NCBI GenBank assembly: GCA_965216515.1
Contig: OZ244173.1
Span: forward strand, 3,410,001-3,474,000
Direction of reading: 5' to 3'
Length of the DNA: 64,000 nt
Source: CAXMRP01 sp965216515
GTDB taxonomy: Bacteria; Pseudomonadota; Alphaproteobacteria; Rhizobiales; Afifellaceae
The stretch's first letter is position 1. The number at the start of each line of letters is the position of its first letter. The translations under genes and the position numbers were made by a program. The notes below the pieces were generated by a model that had not been told where the DNA came from, ran no database searches, and worked only from the letters and a program-made list of their open reading frames with translations. This document shows positions 8,483 through 17,085 of this stretch, one piece after another.

Positions 8483-9349
8483 CTAGAGGCCCATTTTCAG
8501 GAAGTCCGGACCGAACCCGACGATTCGTTCGTCGATCTCCGCGATCGCCTTGTTGTCCTTGCCGTCATAGTCGATGTTGGCGACGACATGGCGTATGGCG
8601 TTGATCCGCAGCCGCCGCTTGTCGTTGGCGCGGATGACCGTCCACGGGGCATGCCCGGTGTGGGTTTCGGTGATCATCCGGACCGCGGCATCGCTGAATT
8701 CCTCCCAGCGTGCGATCGCCTTCAGATCCACCGGCGATATTTTCCAGGATTTCAAAGGGTCGTGCCGGCGATCGTGGAACCGCTTGCATTGCATTTCCCG
8801 GCCGATGTTGAGCCAGAACTTGAAGACGTGAATGCCTTCCCGTTTCAGCATTGCCTCAAAATGCGGCGTTTCCACCAGAAAGATGTCGGTTTGCTCCGGC
8901 GTGCAGAAGCCCATCACCGGTTCAACCACGCCGCGATTGTACCAGGACCGGTCGAACAGAACCATTTCGCCGGCGGTTGGAAGTTGCGCCGCATAGCGCT
9001 GGAAGTACCATTCGCCGCGCTCCCGGTCCGTTGGTTTGGGCAGGGCCACGATTCGTGCCCGCCGCGGACTGAGATATTGCCGGAACCGGGCGATCGTGCC
9101 CCCCTTGCCCGCCGCGTCCCGGCCCTCAAACACCACGACCACACGCCCGCCGGTTTCGCCGAGCCAGGCCAGCAGGCGCACAAGCTCCAGTTGGAGCGTT
9201 TCCAGTTCCTCCTCATAGTCCTTGCGGTCCATTCGCTTGGTGTAGGGGTAGTTGCCGGAGCGAAGGGCGGCCTCGTCGATGACGCCGGGAAGATCGGGAT
9301 CGTCGAGATCAAATGCGGCAAGTGCCTGTTCAAGGTCTGTTTTCGACAT
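8483..9349 (-). CDS. ppk2: Polyphosphate kinase 2
   Basis: PPK2 reversibly transfers phosphate between polyphosphate and nucleoside diphosphates, usually making GTP or ATP from polyphosphate. The 288-residue protein has the family P-loop GRDAAGKGG near residues 76-84, the lid and Walker B 'GEMVLFDRSWYNRG' (near 125-138), and 'FKFWLNIGREMQCKRF' further on. The length fits a single-domain class I enzyme. The ATG at 9349 is preceded by AGGA; the open frame extends further only because it is antisense to phoR. It is divergent from phoR with 70 bases between starts, linking polyphosphate storage to the phosphate regulon. No clear Pho box is visible in that gap. Confidence 0.92.
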   Translation of the reverse strand: MSKTDLEQALAAFDLDDPDLPGVIDEAALRSGNYPYTKRMDRKDYEEELETLQLELVRLLAWLGETGGRVVVVFEGRDAAGKGGTIARFRQYLSPRRARIVALPKPTDRERGEWYFQRYAAQLPTAGEMVLFDRSWYNRGVVEPVMGFCTPEQTDIFLVETPHFEAMLKREGIHVFKFWLNIGREMQCKRFHDRRHDPLKSWKISPVDLKAIARWEEFSDAAVRMITETHTGHAPWTVIRANDKRRLRINAIRHVVANIDYDGKDNKAIAEIDERIVGFGPDFLKMGL

Positions 9350-9419
9350 GGCGTATCCTGTATCGGTCCGGCGGCGACGGCTGTGGACGGGTCTGGACTC
9401 TCCCTCAGAACGGGACACT

Positions 9420-10892
9420 ATGCCGGCGCGTCGAAAACCGCAAAAGGCATTCGCATTGGCCAAACCGGACATCCGCAAGCCGCCCGTGCCGTCGCCAAAA
9501 GCCGGCAGCGAAACCGGCGCCGGCGAAACCACGGACACGCCGCCGTCGGCGGGTACGCGCGCGGAAGGCGCCGGCGTCGCGGCCGGCCCCGCCGGGGACT
9601 CGCATGTGCCGCCGCTGACAGGGTTCGGGCACACCGGCGTGCCTGCCGGCACGCTGCGCGCCGCCCTGCCGCCGGCCGTTGCCGGCGCGGCCCTTGTCGC
9701 CGCATCCGTGTTTTGGTCCGTTCCTGCCGGCTTCACCGCCGCCGCCCTGGCGTTGACCGGGGCGGCCTGGTTCGTCACCGCTGCCCGCCGGCCGTCCGCC
9801 GGACTTCACGCCGCGCCGCCGGAACGGGTGCCGCCGCCGTCCGAACCGCCTATGCCGGCGGTTCTCGATGCACTGGCCCGGCCGGCCTTTCTGCTGGATC
9901 GGAACGGCGCCATCCGGTTCATCAACCGCAGCGCCCGCACCCAGTTTCCCGGTGCCCGCATCGGCACCGCGCTGACCATGACCTTCCGCGCTCCGCTTCT
10001 GCGCGAGGCCCTTGCCCAGGCCGCTTCCGGCGAGGGTGCGCGGCTGGAATATCTGGAGCGCGGCGAGACCGATCGCCTGTACACCATGGTCATCGAACCG
10101 GTCGGCACCGACGCCGGCCTTCTCGTTGTGCTGGAAGACGCCACCGAACGCATGGCGGTGGCCCGCATGCGCGCCGACTTCGTTTCCAATGCCAGCCACG
10201 AGCTTCGCACGCCGCTGGCTTCCCTGACGGGTTTTATCGAGACCCTGCAGGGTCCGGCGCGTGGCGACGCGGAGGCCAGTCGCCGGTTTCTCGCCATCAT
10301 GCTGGAACAGGCCGAGCGCATGCGGCGCCTGATCGACGATCTTCTGTCCCTGAGCCGGGTGGAGATGCGCGCCCATCTCCAGCCCGCCGAGACCGTCGAT
10401 CTGGTCGATGTCGTCATCCATGTCGCCGATGCCATGTCGCCGCTCGCCGGCGATCTTGGTGTCGAAATGGTCCTCGACCTGCCGGACGATCCCGTCCCGG
10501 TGCGTGGCGACCGCGACGAGTTGATCCAGGTCTTTGAAAACCTGATCGAGAACGGTCTGAAATATGGCGAAAGCGGAAAGCGCCTGGACATATCGCTGAC
10601 CGCCGGGGCACCGGCCGGTTCCACCTCCGACCGGGTTCGGGTCCGCATTCGCGACCACGGGCCCGGAATTGCCCCGCAAGACCTGCCGCGTCTGACCGAG
10701 CGCTTTTACCGGGTCGACATCGAGACCAGCCGCCGGAAGCAGGGCACCGGTCTCGGGCTTGCCATCGTCAAGCATATTCTGGCCCGCCACCGCGCCGAGA
10801 TGACCATCGAAAGCACGATGGGCGAGGGCGCCTGCTTCTGTATCAGCATGGATTGCGCCGGAAACCTTCAGGCCGCCGAAGAAAATGTATAG
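9420..10892 (+). CDS. phoR: Phosphate regulon sensor histidine kinase
   Basis: PhoR senses phosphate status through the Pst transporter and PhoU and phosphorylates PhoB. Order of parts in the 490 residues: a Pro/Gly/Ala-rich N-terminus (1-80), two hydrophobic segments (near 82-98 and 102-120), a PAS-like domain (about 140-240), and the HisKA box 'SNASHELRTPLASLTGF' with phospho-acceptor His260. An HATPase_c domain follows, with N box 'QVFENLIENGLKYG', G1 'DHGPGIAP', F box 'RLTERFYRVD' and G2 'GTGLGLAIV'. The long low-complexity N-terminus is unusual and could mean the real start lies nearer residue 60. The ATG at 9420 is the first after a plausible GGGAC. It heads the pst locus. Confidence 0.9.
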   Translation: MPARRKPQKAFALAKPDIRKPPVPSPKAGSETGAGETTDTPPSAGTRAEGAGVAAGPAGDSHVPPLTGFGHTGVPAGTLRAALPPAVAGAALVAASVFWSVPAGFTAAALALTGAAWFVTAARRPSAGLHAAPPERVPPPSEPPMPAVLDALARPAFLLDRNGAIRFINRSARTQFPGARIGTALTMTFRAPLLREALAQAASGEGARLEYLERGETDRLYTMVIEPVGTDAGLLVVLEDATERMAVARMRADFVSNASHELRTPLASLTGFIETLQGPARGDAEASRRFLAIMLEQAERMRRLIDDLLSLSRVEMRAHLQPAETVDLVDVVIHVADAMSPLAGDLGVEMVLDLPDDPVPVRGDRDELIQVFENLIENGLKYGESGKRLDISLTAGAPAGSTSDRVRVRIRDHGPGIAPQDLPRLTERFYRVDIETSRRKQGTGLGLAIVKHILARHRAEMTIESTMGEGACFCISMDCAGNLQAAEENV

Positions 10893-10910
10893 TTGTTCAA
10901 AGGGCTTGCC

Positions 10911-10939
10911 TTGTCACACAGGTGTCAAATAACCGACAT
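10911..10939 (+). promoter_or_regulatory. Pho box (PhoB-binding site) upstream of pstS
   Basis: TTGTCAC (10911-10917), a 4-base spacer and GTGTCAA (10922-10928) form two 7-bp repeats with the 11-bp period of the PhoB consensus (CTGTCAT repeats). A third, weaker repeat CCGACAT follows in phase at 10933-10939. The site lies about 85-110 bases before the pstS start, fitting activation of pstSCAB-phoU-phoB under phosphate starvation. Confidence 0.8.
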
Positions 10940-11021
10940 AAAACCTATGTGTGGGCGCATTACGGATACCCGCACGAGGACGCATCGGCGCCTCGCATTC
11001 GATATCAAGGGGATCCCCGAA

Positions 11022-12023
11022 ATGACATTCAGACTTGTGGCCTGTTCCGTGGTTGGCGCGGTGGTTTTTGCCGGCATGACAGGCGCCGCCATCGCCCGCG
11101 ACCAGATCCTGATCGTTGGTTCGTCGACCGTGTTTCCGTTCTCCACGGCCGTTGCGGAGAAGTTCGGCCAGAAAACCGAATTCAGGACACCGGTCGTCGA
11201 ATCGACCGGCTCCGGCGGTGGCCTGAAGCTGTTCTGCGCCGGCGTTGGCGAAGACACGCCGGACATCACCAATGCATCCCGCCGGATCAAGGTCACCGAA
11301 TTCAGGACCTGCACCGAAAACGGTATTACCCCGATCGAAGTGATGATCGGCTTCGACGGCATCGTCCTCGCCAATGCCAAGGACGGGCCGGAACTCTCCC
11401 TGACCCGTGACCAGATCTACAGCGCATTGGCCAGAAAACTGCCCGATGGCCGGGGCGGCCTGAGGGACAATCCGCACAAGGCATGGTCGGACATCGATCC
11501 GGCGCTGCCGAACGTGCGAATTGAGGTGCTCGGCCCGCCGCCGACATCGGGCACCCGTGACGCCTTTGTCGAACTGGTGATGGAGGCCGCCTGCGCGGAC
11601 GGGATCAGGGCCGAAGACTGCGGCGATATCCGCGAGGACGGCGCCTATATCGACGCCGGCGAAAACGACAATCTGATCGTTCAGAAGCTGGAAGCCAATC
11701 CGGATGCGGTTGGCATATTCGGCTTTTCGTTCCTTGACCAGAACGGTGACAAGATCAAGGGCGCCGTCGTCGATGGCGTGGAAACCAGCTTCGAGCAGAT
11801 CGCCTCGGGCACATATCCGATCTCCCGCTCGCTCTACCTTTACATCAAGAAACAGCATATCGGCTCGATTCCGGGTGTTCTGGAATTTGCCGTGGAATTC
11901 ACCTCTGACGCCGCGTTCGGCGATGACGGATATCTCGCCGACAAGGGCCTTATCCCGCTCCCCGCCACCGATCGGGAGACAAGCCGGCTGAACGTCACCA
12001 ACATGACTCCGCTGTCGATGTAG
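11022..12023 (+). CDS. pstS: Phosphate ABC transporter, periplasmic phosphate-binding protein
   Basis: PstS captures inorganic phosphate in the periplasm for the PstCAB transporter. The 333-residue precursor starts at ATG 11022 with AAGGGG upstream. It has a signal peptide of about 22 residues ending AAIA before RDQ. The mature protein opens with 'ILIVGSSTVFPFSTAVAEKF', contributing the first phosphate-binding loop. 'ESTGSGGGLKLFCAG' and 'PPTSGTRDAFVEL' provide the other ligand contacts. It belongs to the PstS2-like (OmpA-less) type common in alphaproteobacteria. It is the first gene after the Pho box and the most strongly Pho-controlled member expected. In-frame sequence upstream to 10893 is non-homologous and covers the Pho box. 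Confidence 0.93.
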   Translation: MTFRLVACSVVGAVVFAGMTGAAIARDQILIVGSSTVFPFSTAVAEKFGQKTEFRTPVVESTGSGGGLKLFCAGVGEDTPDITNASRRIKVTEFRTCTENGITPIEVMIGFDGIVLANAKDGPELSLTRDQIYSALARKLPDGRGGLRDNPHKAWSDIDPALPNVRIEVLGPPPTSGTRDAFVELVMEAACADGIRAEDCGDIREDGAYIDAGENDNLIVQKLEANPDAVGIFGFSFLDQNGDKIKGAVVDGVETSFEQIASGTYPISRSLYLYIKKQHIGSIPGVLEFAVEFTSDAAFGDDGYLADKGLIPLPATDRETSRLNVTNMTPLSM

Positions 12024-12166
12024 GTGTATTCTGCCGCCGCCGCTTGCCGGCTGAAAAAAATTCTCGCGCCGGGGCAGGGCGGACATCCGGTCCTTTTCGG
12101 CGCGGGCTCGCCGCGCATCGGGTGCGGCACTGGCCTTGGACTAGGCGGATGGGGGCCGCCGAAGCG

Positions 12167-13561
12167 ATGGTTTCAACCAGTTTTCTGCTCCTGATCCTGA
12201 TCGGCGCGGCCGCATATTATTGGGGCAACAGGCGCGCCATCGCGCTGGCCGGCGCGCATATCGCCGCGCTTCATTCGCGGCCTTCCTATCACGGACTTTA
12301 TGTCGCCATCTGGGCCACTGCTCCGCCCCTGGCGGTTTTGCTGGCCTGGTCGGTGTTGGCGCCGGGCGTTCAGGACTGGATCGTCGGCGGCCGGTTTGCC
12401 GATCATCTGGCGGGCCTGTCGGAAGCCGGCCGGCGCACGTTCATCCGCGACGCCAGGGCGCTCGGTCAGGGCGCCGGATTTGGCGAGCCTGCCGCGGCGG
12501 TCCAGGCGGCAGCGGAGGTTTACGAGAGCTTGAACATGTGGAGCGCGATATTGCGCGGCCTCCTCATGGCCGTGCTTTCCGCCACCTGCGGTTATCTCGC
12601 GTACCGGGCGCTGTCCGTGGAGCGCCGGACCCGCCGCTTTGTCGAGGGTGCCATCAAGGCCGCGCTGATTGCCTGTTCCGCCGTGGCCATCCTGACGACA
12701 ATCGGCATCGTCCTTTCGCTGGTTTTTGAATCGATCCAGTTCTTCCGCAAGGTGCCGTTCTTCAACTTTCTCTTCGGCCTGCACTGGAGCCCGCAGAGTG
12801 CCTTTGAGGGCGCCGGCTCTTCCGCCGAGGCACTGGATGCCAACGCGCATGTTTTCGGTGTCGTGCCGCTCCTTGCCGGCACGTTGCTGATCACCACCAT
12901 CGCCATGCTGGTCGCCGCGCCGGTGGGGCTCATGGCTGCGATTTACCTCTCAGACTATGCCTCCCACCGGTTCCGCACGATCGCCAAGCCGGTTCTTGAA
13001 ATCCTCGCCGGCATCCCGACGGTTGTTTACGGTTTTTTCGCCGCCTTGACCGTCGCGCCGGCCATCCGCGGATGGGGGGAGGGTCTCGGCCTGTCGATCG
13101 CCTCCGAGTCGGCACTGGCCGCCGGGCTGGTCATGGGCATCATGATCATCCCCTTCGTCTCGTCGCTGTCCGACGATGTGATTTCCGCTGTCCCGCAGGC
13201 CCTGCGCGACGGCTCCGCCGGCCTCGGCGCCACCCGGTCGGAAACCATCCGCCGGGTGGTTCTTCCGGCCGCCTTGCCGGGCATCGTGTCCGCCCTGATG
13301 TTGGCGATCTCGCGCGCGATCGGCGAAACCATGATCGTCGTCATGGCCGCGGGTCTGGCCGCCAACCTGACGATCAATCCATTGAAGGCGGTGACAACCG
13401 TGACCGTTCAGATTGTCACCCTGTTGGTTGGCGATCAGGAGTTCGACAGCGCCAAGACCCTGGCCGCCTTCGCGCTCGGGCTTTTGTTGTTCTGCATCAC
13501 GCTGGCGCTGAACATCATTGCCTTGCGCGTGGTCCAGCGATACCGGCAGCAATATGACTGA
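12167..13561 (+). CDS. pstC: Phosphate ABC transporter permease PstC with extended N-terminus
   Basis: PstC is one of two inner-membrane permeases for phosphate import. The product (464 residues from 12167) is longer than E. coli PstC. Residues 1-230 form an N-terminal membrane extension with segments near 1-20, 45-68 and 130-150 plus a periplasmic loop. The ABC permease domain with 'VPLLAGTLLITTIAMLVAAP' and the 'EGLGLS' to 'GLGATRSETIRRVVLPAALPG' coupling helix follows. The start is not certain: ATG 12149 adds six residues, and neither has a strong ribosome-binding site. I chose 12167 because the first membrane helix begins directly after it. The stop overlaps pstA by 8 bases. Confidence 0.9.
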   Translation: MVSTSFLLLILIGAAAYYWGNRRAIALAGAHIAALHSRPSYHGLYVAIWATAPPLAVLLAWSVLAPGVQDWIVGGRFADHLAGLSEAGRRTFIRDARALGQGAGFGEPAAAVQAAAEVYESLNMWSAILRGLLMAVLSATCGYLAYRALSVERRTRRFVEGAIKAALIACSAVAILTTIGIVLSLVFESIQFFRKVPFFNFLFGLHWSPQSAFEGAGSSAEALDANAHVFGVVPLLAGTLLITTIAMLVAAPVGLMAAIYLSDYASHRFRTIAKPVLEILAGIPTVVYGFFAALTVAPAIRGWGEGLGLSIASESALAAGLVMGIMIIPFVSSLSDDVISAVPQALRDGSAGLGATRSETIRRVVLPAALPGIVSALMLAISRAIGETMIVVMAAGLAANLTINPLKAVTTVTVQIVTLLVGDQEFDSAKTLAAFALGLLLFCITLALNIIALRVVQRYRQQYD

Positions 13562-15398
13562 TCCGGCCCGCCAAAACCCAACGGCCCATCGCGCCGATTC
13601 CGGTAATTCGGGCATCAATGTGCCCCATACTGGTGCCGATGCGCGCCGGCGGCTCGCCCGCCGCTACCGGACCGAGCGCCTGTTTCGCGCCCTCGGCATC
13701 GGTGCGATCCTTCTCGCCGTGGCCATGCTTGTCCTGCTCCTCTCGACCATCGTCGGCAAAGGCCTGCCGGCCTTCACCTATCATTATGTGAGCCTGGAAC
13801 TGGAACTTGCCGCCGACCGGATTGATCCCGACAATCTTCGCGGCGGTGCCTATCGCGGCATCATCCGCGATGCCGTCGATGCGGCGCTGCCCCTGGCGCG
13901 CGACCGCACGAGCCGCCGCGCCGCGCGCGGTCTGGTGTCGCAGAGTGCTGAAATCCTGTTGCGCGAAAGGGTCGCTGCCGATACCGGCCTGATCGGCCAG
14001 ACCCGGCGGTTCGAACTACCGGTTTCCGACACCGCCGACCTCTATCTGAAAGGTCTGCTCACCAGCCGCCAGGTCCTGCCGGTCCAGGTCCTGGCCACAC
14101 CCACGGGGACCGTGGGCACCGTCGACGTCCTGGCCAACGGCAACGCCTTCGCGCCGCTTGTCGCCGACCTCAAGGCGACGCTTTCCGACAATGCCGGGCG
14201 GATCGCGCGGGAGGCCGTCGGGCTTGGCCGGTCGCTGTCCCGGCGGAGCGATCGGCTTGCCGGTATGGAGCGGCGCCTGGAAGGCGCCCAGGGCACGGCG
14301 GCCGCCCGGCTGGCGGAGGATATTGCCGCCGCCCGCGCCGAGATCGCGACCCTGACCGGTCGCCGGGCGACGTTGGAACGCCGGCACGCGGACCTCCTGA
14401 AGAAGATCGACGATGTCGGCAATATGAGCGCCATGGATCCGCGTTCGGCATCCTATTTCGTGTATATCAACAACGGCCTCGTCCGGGTCACCGGCGTATC
14501 GGCCTCGACGATCCGCGGCGATGTGCTGCGGCCGCTCCGGTCTGCCGAGGGGGCCGCGCCGGGGGCCTGGCAAATCGCGCGCATTGCCGAACCGGAATCG
14601 ACCCGAAAAATCTCCGACCTGGAGATTGCCTATCTGGACAAGCTCGTCGCCGACGGTCTGATCGAGCGGCGATTCAACAGCATCTTCTTCACCCGCGGCG
14701 CCTCTCGCGAACCGGAGTTTGCCGGCATCCTCGGCGCCCTTGTCGGCTCGTTTCTGACCATGCTGGTCACCCTTTGCCTGGCCTTTCCCGTCGGCGTCGC
14801 CGCCGCCATCTACCTTCAGGAGTTCGCGCCGAGGAACCGCCTGACCGGGCTGATCGAGGTCAGCATCAACAATCTGGCGGCCGTGCCGTCGATTGTTTTC
14901 GGACTGCTCGGTCTTGCCGTCTTTTTGAACACTGTCGGCCTGCCGCGTTCCGCGCCCCTGGTCGGTGGCATGGTGTTGGCACTGATGACCCTGCCGACGA
15001 TCATCATCGCCTCGCGGGCTGCCCTTGCCGCCGTTCCGCCCTCCATACGCGAGGCGGCGCTCGGCGTCGGCGCATCGCGAATCCAGGCGGTGTTCCATCA
15101 CGTGTTGCCGCTTGCCATGCCGGGTATTCTCACCGGAACGATCATCGGTATGGCTCAGGCGCTCGGCGAGACGGCGCCGCTTTTGATGATCGGCATGGTC
15201 GCCTTCATCGTCGATGTTCCCGGCGGCTTTCTCGATCCGGCCACGGTGCTTCCGGTTCAGATTTTCATGTGGGCGGACCTGCCCGAACAGGCATTCGCCC
15301 AGAAGACGGCAGCGGCGATCATGGTGCTCCTGGGTTTTCTGATTGTCATGAATGCGGCCGCGGTCTTCATGCGCAAACGGTTCGAACGCCGCTGGTAA
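13554..15398 (+). CDS. pstA: Phosphate ABC transporter permease PstA with DUF3333-type N-terminal domain
   Basis: PstA is the partner permease of PstC. At 614 residues it is about twice the size of E. coli PstA. After a first membrane helix (near residues 45-70), roughly 300 residues of periplasmic extension follow, similar to the alphaproteobacterial DUF3333 region. This includes a predicted coiled coil rich in Arg/Glu/Ala (about residues 215-290, 'SRRSDRLAGMERRLEGAQ' type). The ABC permease domain starts near 385 and includes the coupling motif 'AALGVGASRIQAVFHHVLP'. ATG 13554 overlaps the pstC stop (ATGACTGA), indicating coupled translation and fixed stoichiometry. The extension is a family trait in this group rather than a gene fusion error. 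Confidence 0.92.
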   Translation: MTDPARQNPTAHRADSGNSGINVPHTGADARRRLARRYRTERLFRALGIGAILLAVAMLVLLLSTIVGKGLPAFTYHYVSLELELAADRIDPDNLRGGAYRGIIRDAVDAALPLARDRTSRRAARGLVSQSAEILLRERVAADTGLIGQTRRFELPVSDTADLYLKGLLTSRQVLPVQVLATPTGTVGTVDVLANGNAFAPLVADLKATLSDNAGRIAREAVGLGRSLSRRSDRLAGMERRLEGAQGTAAARLAEDIAAARAEIATLTGRRATLERRHADLLKKIDDVGNMSAMDPRSASYFVYINNGLVRVTGVSASTIRGDVLRPLRSAEGAAPGAWQIARIAEPESTRKISDLEIAYLDKLVADGLIERRFNSIFFTRGASREPEFAGILGALVGSFLTMLVTLCLAFPVGVAAAIYLQEFAPRNRLTGLIEVSINNLAAVPSIVFGLLGLAVFLNTVGLPRSAPLVGGMVLALMTLPTIIIASRAALAAVPPSIREAALGVGASRIQAVFHHVLPLAMPGILTGTIIGMAQALGETAPLLMIGMVAFIVDVPGGFLDPATVLPVQIFMWADLPEQAFAQKTAAAIMVLLGFLIVMNAAAVFMRKRFERRW

Positions 15399-15416
15399 GC
15401 CGGAAGGGAAAGTGCA

Positions 15417-16256
15417 ATGAATGACATGAAAGCAGCGACGGAAGCGATGGCCGAGGTGGCCAGCAACGCGATGACGGCCAAACCGGACACAGGCGACATG
15501 CGCATGAAGATGACGTCGCGCGACGTCAATGTCTTCTACGCCGGCAAACAGGCGCTGTTCGATGTGGATCTGGACATTGCCGAACGTCACGTCACCGCGC
15601 TGATCGGCCCTTCCGGCTGTGGCAAGTCGACCTATCTGCGCTGCCTCAACCGCATGAACGACACGATCGGCATCGCCCGGGTCAACGGCGAGATCCTGCT
15701 TGACGGCGAGGATGTCTATTCCCCCGGCATCGATGTGGTCGAGTTGCGCGCCCGCGTCGGCATGGTCTTTCAAAAGCCCAATCCGTTCCCCAAATCCGTT
15801 TATGAAAATGTCGCCTACGGACCGCGTATCCACGGCCTGGCGAAGGACAGGGCGGAGCTTGACGAGATTGTCGTCTCCAGCCTCCAGAAAGCCGGACTGT
15901 TTGAGGAGGTGAAGGACCGGCTGGACGGTCCCGGCACCGGACTGTCCGGTGGCCAGCAGCAACGGCTGTGCATCGCCCGGGCGATCGCGGTCAGTCCCGA
16001 GGTGATCCTCATGGACGAGCCCTGTTCGGCGCTTGATCCCATCGCCACCGCAAAGGTCGAGAAGCTGATCGACGACCTCCGCCGGAATTATACCATCGTC
16101 ATCGTCACCCATTCCATGCAGCAGGCGGCCCGGGTTTCCCAGCGCACGGCCATGTTCCATCTCGGCTACATGGTGGAGGTGGACGAAACCGAAAAGATGT
16201 TCACAAACCCCGCAGACAAGCGCACGCAGGACTATATCACCGGCCGCTTCGGCTGA
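15417..16256 (+). CDS. pstB: Phosphate ABC transporter ATP-binding protein
   Basis: PstB powers phosphate import. All nucleotide-binding motifs are intact in 279 residues: Walker A GPSGCGKST (near 64-72), Q-loop 'MVFQKPNPFPKSV', signature LSGGQQQR, Walker B 'VILMDEPCSALDP', and the H-loop 'VTHSMQQAARV'. About 30 residues precede the canonical start of the ABC domain, as is common for alphaproteobacterial PstB. A good GGAAGGGAA ribosome-binding site is 7 bases before the ATG and 18 bases after the pstA stop. Besides transport, PstB with PhoU signals phosphate sufficiency to PhoR. Confidence 0.96.
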   Translation: MNDMKAATEAMAEVASNAMTAKPDTGDMRMKMTSRDVNVFYAGKQALFDVDLDIAERHVTALIGPSGCGKSTYLRCLNRMNDTIGIARVNGEILLDGEDVYSPGIDVVELRARVGMVFQKPNPFPKSVYENVAYGPRIHGLAKDRAELDEIVVSSLQKAGLFEEVKDRLDGPGTGLSGGQQQRLCIARAIAVSPEVILMDEPCSALDPIATAKVEKLIDDLRRNYTIVIVTHSMQQAARVSQRTAMFHLGYMVEVDETEKMFTNPADKRTQDYITGRFG

Positions 16257-16322
16257 CCGAAGCGCACGCCGCGCAGGCGCCGGCACCCACCCTGCTGCCG
16301 GCAAACCCTTGGAGCGCCCGCC

Positions 16323-17015
16323 ATGGCTGAACACATTGTCGCGTCGTTTGATGAGGACCTGAAAAACCTCACCAGTGCGATCGCCGATATGGGCGGCCGC
16401 GCCGAACAGATGGTTGCCCGGGCGATGGAGGCGCTGGAACAGACCGACACCGACAGCGCCGAACAGGCCGTCCGGGCGGATCGCGAAATCAACGCGCTCC
16501 ATGAGGGGATCGACGAGCAGGCGGTGATAATCATCACCCGGCGTCAGCCCATGGCGCACGATCTGCGCGAGATCATTTGCGCAGTGCGCATTTCCGTCGA
16601 TCTTGAACGGATCGGCGATCTCGGCAAGAACATCGCCCGCCGGACACTGGCGATCGCCGAAACCGGATCGGTCGACCGGCGCTACATGACCGGCCTCGCC
16701 CACCTCTCCCGGCTGTGCCTTCGCCAGTTGAAGGCCGTGCTCGACAGCTACGCGGCCCGGGATCTTGAAAAGGCCCACCGTGTGTGGACCGGCGACGACG
16801 AGGTGGATGCCGTCTACACCTCCCTGTTCCGCGAGATGCTGACGTATATGATCGAGGATCCCCGCAGCATCGGCATGTGCACGCATCTCCTTTTTTGCGC
16901 CAAGAACCTGGAGCGTGTCGGCGACCACGCGACCAACATCGCCGAAACCGTCCATTATCTGGTCACCGGCGAGCAGCTTGAGGGCATGGAGCTGTCTGCT
17001 GAAGGTGCCGGCTAG
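16323..17015 (+). CDS. phoU: Phosphate transport/signalling regulator PhoU
   Basis: PhoU is a cytosolic all-helical protein that couples the Pst transporter to PhoR inhibition and limits phosphate uptake. The 230-residue length and two tandem three-helix repeats are standard. The first repeat contains 'QAVIIITRRQPMAHDLREII' and 'VDLERIGDLGKNIARRTL'. The second contains 'MIEDPRSIGMCTHLLFCAKN' and 'LERVGDHATNIAETVHYL'. The paired E-R-I/V-G-D motifs bind metal in PhoU structures. It lies 66 bases after pstB and 70 before phoB, in the usual order. Confidence 0.95.
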   Translation: MAEHIVASFDEDLKNLTSAIADMGGRAEQMVARAMEALEQTDTDSAEQAVRADREINALHEGIDEQAVIIITRRQPMAHDLREIICAVRISVDLERIGDLGKNIARRTLAIAETGSVDRRYMTGLAHLSRLCLRQLKAVLDSYAARDLEKAHRVWTGDDEVDAVYTSLFREMLTYMIEDPRSIGMCTHLLFCAKNLERVGDHATNIAETVHYLVTGEQLEGMELSAEGAG

Positions 17016-17085
17016 GACCTGCCGTCCGGGAACCGCCGGGCGGCGTAGCGAGAACATTGGAAAGCAGGGGAGCATTCCCGCCGCC

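Noticed and set aside
9350..9419. Pho box between ppk2 and phoR
   Set aside because: No pair of CTGTCAT-like repeats at 11-bp spacing found.
12044..12166. Upstream in-frame extension of pstC
   Set aside because: Arg/Pro/Gly-rich and non-homologous; the first membrane helix begins at the later ATG.
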